A DNA stretch of 7,834 nucleotides from Candidatus Gastranaerophilales bacterium (GTDB lineage Bacteria > Cyanobacteriota > Vampirovibrionia > Gastranaerophilales > Gastranaerophilaceae), in assembly GCA_944326495.1 (NCBI GenBank), contig CALVEE010000212.1:1-7834 (forward strand). Reading direction: 5' to 3'. Under the pieces are notes generated by a model that had not been told where the DNA came from, ran no database searches, and worked only from the letters and a program-made list of their open reading frames with translations. Below are positions 5,022 to 7,834 of the stretch, piece by piece. Every line of letters starts with the position of its first letter. Within the stretch, counting starts at the first letter, position 1. The translations under genes and the position numbers were made by a program.

Positions 5022-6356
5022 ATGGATAAAAAAAATCAGCTTAGCAGTTATTTTGATTTGGTTACAAGTTCTCCAGAGAGAATTCTTTCAGTCACTTTTT
5101 TTCTATTATGTCTTTTAGGCGGAGCAATACTGTTTCTGCCTGTATGCGGAAAGCTTTCTTTTCCGGACGCCCTCTTTACTGCAGTAAGCGCCGTATGTGT
5201 TACAGGATTATCCGTTATTGATATTACTAAAGACTTAACCCCTGCAGGACAAATTATCCTGCTTCTGCTTATCCAAACAGGCGGGTTAGGGATTATGAGT
5301 ATAAGTTCGATTATTTTTATTATGCTCGGAAAAAGAATGTCTCTCAGGTACGAAAAAAACGCAAGAAGGATTTTTGATGCAGAAAGCAGAGCAGAAGTTA
5401 AAGAGTCTTTATTTTTAATATTTAAATATACATTTTATCTGGAACTTATCGGAGCAATTTTATTAACTCTCGGGTTTTCAATTTCAGAGCATAATATCCT
5501 GACCGGATTAAAAATGGGAATATTTTCCTCTATTTCCGCGTTTTGTAACGCCGGATTTGTTTTAAACAGCTCTAATTTAATTCCCTACAACCAGAACCCG
5601 ATAATTCTATATACTACCTCTTTTTTAATCATCCTCGGGGGAATATCTCCTGCAATATGTGTAAGTTTCCGCAGGCTCTTAAACGGGCAGAAACTTCCGC
5701 CGCTTGCTTTAATAGTATTTAATACAACAATTGCACTTATGCTTGCAGGTACATTGATTTTCCTTACTGCTGAATATAACGGCGTTTTAGAAGGTATGGG
5801 CTGGTGGGACAAATTCAACAACTCCTGGTTTCAGTCAGCAACATTAAGAACAGCCGGATTTAATTCCGTAGATTTAACTCATATAAGCGGAATAACTTAT
5901 CTTATGTTTATTATATTTATGATTATAGGCGGCTCCCCCGGAGGTACAGCAGGCGGTATAAAAACAGTTGTTTTTAGTGTAATACTTATTACCTGCTATA
6001 ATACGCTGTTTGGAAAAAGCAATATAATAAGAAGCCGCGCAATAAGACAGGACTGTGTACAAAAGTCAATAACCTTGACTATAATCTATCTGATATTTTT
6101 CTTTATCTCAAGCGGTATGTTAATCACAACACAGCTAATACCTAACAGCTCCCTGATTTTTGAAGCCGCATCCGCGCTCGGAACAGTAGGGCTTACAATT
6201 GGAGCAACGCCGCAATTAGATGAAGTCGGGAAAATGATAATAATTATTACAATGTATATAGGCCGTGTAATGCCCGCTACAATAGTTTATTACATGAATT
6301 CAAAAATTGCAGAAACAAGGATAAGTTATCCTGATGCAAAACTATCTTTAACATAG
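5022..6356 (+). CDS. ktrB: KtrB, K+-translocating membrane subunit of a Ktr-type potassium uptake system
   Basis: 444 residues from the chosen ATG, the usual KtrB length (about 445). It is an integral inner-membrane protein with four repeated membrane-pore-membrane units. All four selectivity-filter signatures are present: VTGLS (60-64), NAGF (176-179), TAGF (277-280) and TVGL (388-391). The intramembrane gate loop of the third unit is intact as GGSPGGTAGGIKT (303-315). The fourth unit has GRV.P (414-418) with the conserved Arg415; Met417 replaces the usual glycine. It should pass K+ across the membrane, in many bacteria coupled to Na+, when opened by KtrA. Start choice: the frame stays open upstream to a TTG at 4935, but that runs into the repeat and has no ribosome-binding site, whereas AAAAGG at 5011-5015 is six bases before ATG 5022 (another ATG at 5019). 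It is first in the operon; ktrA follows after 10 bases. Confidence 0.92.
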   Translation: MDKKNQLSSYFDLVTSSPERILSVTFFLLCLLGGAILFLPVCGKLSFPDALFTAVSAVCVTGLSVIDITKDLTPAGQIILLLLIQTGGLGIMSISSIIFIMLGKRMSLRYEKNARRIFDAESRAEVKESLFLIFKYTFYLELIGAILLTLGFSISEHNILTGLKMGIFSSISAFCNAGFVLNSSNLIPYNQNPIILYTTSFLIILGGISPAICVSFRRLLNGQKLPPLALIVFNTTIALMLAGTLIFLTAEYNGVLEGMGWWDKFNNSWFQSATLRTAGFNSVDLTHISGITYLMFIIFMIIGGSPGGTAGGIKTVVFSVILITCYNTLFGKSNIIRSRAIRQDCVQKSITLTIIYLIFFFISSGMLITTQLIPNSSLIFEAASALGTVGLTIGATPQLDEVGKMIIIITMYIGRVMPATIVYYMNSKIAETRISYPDAKLSLT

Positions 6357-6366
6357 GAGAAAATCA

Positions 6367-7014
6367 ATGAGAATGCAGGTTTTAATAATAGGTTTAGGAC
6401 AGTTCGGAATGTCGCTGGCAAAAACTCTTTCCGATAAAGGAGCAGAGGTTATCGGCGCAGATATTGATAAGGAGCTTGTAGATGAAGCATCTGCTTTTCT
6501 TGAAGATGTAATCTGTCTTGATGCAACAGATGAGATTTCTCTTGCAAAATTATGCCCGAAAGAGAGAGATATCGTAATCTGTGCAATCGGTTCAAGAGAA
6601 GCTTCAATTCTTACAACCGCACTTTTAAAACAAATGGGGTGCGAAAATGTTATAGCACGTGCTGCGGAAAAAATTCATGAAAGAATTCTGAAAGCTGTAG
6701 GTGCTAAAAGTGTTATTAATCCTGATGAAGAATACGGTAAAAAATACGCATACAAAATTCTGTTCCATAATGTAATAACAGATGTATCCTCTGACGATAT
6801 TCAGCTTCTGGAAATCAGCGTACAGCCGTTTATGATTGGAAAAAACTTAATCGAACTTGCGCTCCCGAACCGGTACGGAATTATTGTAGCAGCTGTTAGG
6901 AAGGGAAACAAATTAACCCGTCCTTTTCCTACCGAAAAGCTTTCAGAGGATGATAATCTGCTTCTTGTATGTACTGATGAAGCGTTGGAGAAAATGCTTA
7001 AGGAGAATATGTAA
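6367..7014 (+). CDS. ktrA: KtrA, cytosolic RCK regulatory subunit of the Ktr potassium transporter
   Basis: 215 residues, typical of KtrA (about 220). The N-terminal RCK/TrkA-N domain (about 3-125) has a Rossmann fold signature GLGQFG (9-14), and Asp32 at the end of the second strand for the nucleotide ribose. It also has DATD (52-55) and the GSRE segment (75-78). Acidic residues after INPDEEYG (117-124) correspond to the region that contacts the ATP phosphates and a metal ion in known KtrA. The C-terminal TrkA-C domain (about 138-213) ends with the usual 'VR.G......P...~L.~~D.LLL~C' pattern and is the c-di-AMP site in Gram-positive homologues. KtrA forms an octameric ring that opens KtrB on ATP and closes it on ADP. 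AGGAGA (6355-6360) overlaps the ktrB stop codon, suggesting coupled translation. Confidence 0.92.
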   Translation: MRMQVLIIGLGQFGMSLAKTLSDKGAEVIGADIDKELVDEASAFLEDVICLDATDEISLAKLCPKERDIVICAIGSREASILTTALLKQMGCENVIARAAEKIHERILKAVGAKSVINPDEEYGKKYAYKILFHNVITDVSSDDIQLLEISVQPFMIGKNLIELALPNRYGIIVAAVRKGNKLTRPFPTEKLSEDDNLLLVCTDEALEKMLKENM

Positions 7015-7646
7015 TGAATTTTTCAAAATCTGTACATTTTTCATTTATCTTATTGCTGATTTTTTCCACAATTATTGCAATTGCAGGAGTGAGAGGGTTT
7101 TTAAGACTTGCCCCTTCGATTGAATATATTAATAAACACAATACACGCTCTTTGTATTATTCAGAACAAATGTTATCAGCAATTTCTGTTAACAAAAATC
7201 TGAATGATTTTGAAAAAGCTTTGAATAATGCCCGAAAAAATGTTACAGAATCCGGTGAAGCTTCGGCTGTCAAAAACATTGAAAAAGATTACAAACAGGC
7301 ATTCAGCGGAGACAAGATTACGGAAGAAAAAGTTATCAATAACATAATCGAGCTTTCTAAAATAAACCGTGTTGCAATGAATCAGGCGGGAATGGATGTC
7401 AAACAGCTTAGTTCTGTAGGTATCTGGGTAATAGTGTTTTTGACTCTTATAATCTGGGTTCTCGGACTTGCAATCATAAAATCAATCAACAAAACGGTCA
7501 TCCTGCCTCTTGCCGAGCTAAAAGGTGTTATTGAAGCCTATAGAAAAGGAAACAGAATGCGCAGATGCCCGAAACTTGCGCCATCGGAAGATTTCCAACA
7601 GATTTATGACGGCATAAACTTGCTTTTAGATAATAACTCAAAATAG
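7014..7646 (+). CDS. Membrane protein with extracytoplasmic helical region and C-terminal HAMP domain, no output domain
   Basis: 210 residues. A first membrane helix lies at about 8-26, and an extracytoplasmic region of roughly 108 residues (27-134) looks helical, like a four-helix-bundle sensor. A second membrane helix spans about 135-155. A HAMP domain follows (about 152-206), with the expected Pro165-Leu166 of the first amphipathic helix and a second helix starting at EDFQQIYDGINLLL (192-205). The chain stops right after HAMP, so the kinase, cyclase or methyl-accepting part usually attached is absent. The ATG shares its A with the ktrA TAA stop (TAATG at 7012-7016), and AAGGAG at 7000-7005 is correctly spaced. 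The gene is therefore tightly coupled to ktrA. I infer a role in sensing or modulating K+ uptake from that context alone; a truncated chemoreceptor or kinase is the alternative. Confidence 0.8.
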   Translation: MNFSKSVHFSFILLLIFSTIIAIAGVRGFLRLAPSIEYINKHNTRSLYYSEQMLSAISVNKNLNDFEKALNNARKNVTESGEASAVKNIEKDYKQAFSGDKITEEKVINNIIELSKINRVAMNQAGMDVKQLSSVGIWVIVFLTLIIWVLGLAIIKSINKTVILPLAELKGVIEAYRKGNRMRRCPKLAPSEDFQQIYDGINLLLDNNSK

Positions 7647-7693
7647 ATTAGTCAGTCTTTGCTGATACAAGCTTGAAATGAATGCTATCAAAT
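7647..7693. other. Short gap after the operon; no clear terminator
   Basis: Between the stop codon of the HAMP protein and the right repeat there is no strong stem followed by a T run. Only a weak stem (TCAG/CTGA) is visible near 7652-7665. Transcription may continue into the repeat, whose hairpin at 7694-7716 might reduce but would not classically terminate it. Confidence 0.4.
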
Positions 7694-7834
7694 CTCCTCG
7701 CCCTGCGGGAGAGGAGCAGCCGTGTTTGAGGCGGGAGCCGAAAACTACGGATGCGGTGAGGGGGCTGTCTGTAGGAACAAACAAAAAATTATAAAGTGAA
7801 TTTTAAAAGAGCAGTTTGTTTAGATAATATAATT
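7694..7834 (-). repeat. 142-bp inverted repeat, right copy (runs to the window end)
   Basis: This is the reverse complement of 4786-4927 with about 8 substitutions and one base fewer in a T run. The hairpin end (CTCCTCGCCC, loop TGC, GGGAGAGGAG; one mismatch) faces the operon, and the AT-rich end faces away. Because the match continues to the last base of the window, its true outer boundary cannot be seen. The distance between the two inner edges is 2766 bases and encloses the complete ktr operon with its promoter. Confidence 0.88.

Noticed and set aside
5585..6062. Minus-strand open frames inside ktrB
   Set aside because: They are complementary to conserved KtrB pore-forming sequence and have no independent features.
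7014..7646. Complete histidine kinase or chemoreceptor
   Set aside because: The protein stops directly after HAMP; no HisKA, ATPase or methyl-accepting segment follows in any frame before the right repeat.

Overview
The window is AT-rich bacterial DNA with tightly packed genes and one repeat-rich intergenic region of about 0.8 kb. I infer a gut-type Melainabacteria/Vampirovibrionia genome (Candidatus Gastranaerophilales). The reasons are the AT-rich codon use and two large unknown proteins carrying a short 'FKG' motif near the N terminus, a motif I associate from memory with hypothetical proteins of that order. No marker gene fixes the taxonomy, so this is a moderate-confidence inference.

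Layout from left to right. (1) On the plus strand, 1-206 is the C-terminal end of MnmG (tRNA uridine-34 modification). It is followed by a complete 215-residue PgeF/YfiH-family gene (320-967), with a TATAAT box and an eight-G tract where its promoter, transcript start and ribosome-binding site meet. (2) On the minus strand, two adjacent paralogous genes of unknown function, 539 and 552 codons, read 4233 to 2614 and 2604 to 946. They appear translationally coupled, and the last one overlaps the 3' end of pgeF by 22 bases, tail to tail. (3) 4234-5021 has no gene I can support. It holds a probable extended -10 promoter for the minus-strand pair, a weak inverted repeat, two arrays of 8-bp tandem repeats, several perfect hairpins and a 142-bp repeat. 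(4) On the plus strand is a three-gene operon: ktrB (K+ channel-like subunit), ktrA (RCK regulatory subunit) and a stand-alone membrane protein with a HAMP domain. (5) After it, from 7694 to the window end, lies an inverted second copy of the 142-bp repeat, so the potassium operon is bracketed by inverted repeats.

Functional picture. KtrB and KtrA together should form a Ktr-type K+ (often Na+-coupled) uptake system gated by nucleotide binding on KtrA. The third gene begins inside the ktrA stop codon, so it is probably made with the transporter and may sense something outside the membrane, but it has no output domain in this window. MnmG and PgeF are housekeeping functions (tRNA modification and peptidoglycan precursor editing). 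The tandem FKG proteins have no assignable function and are the least understood part of the window.
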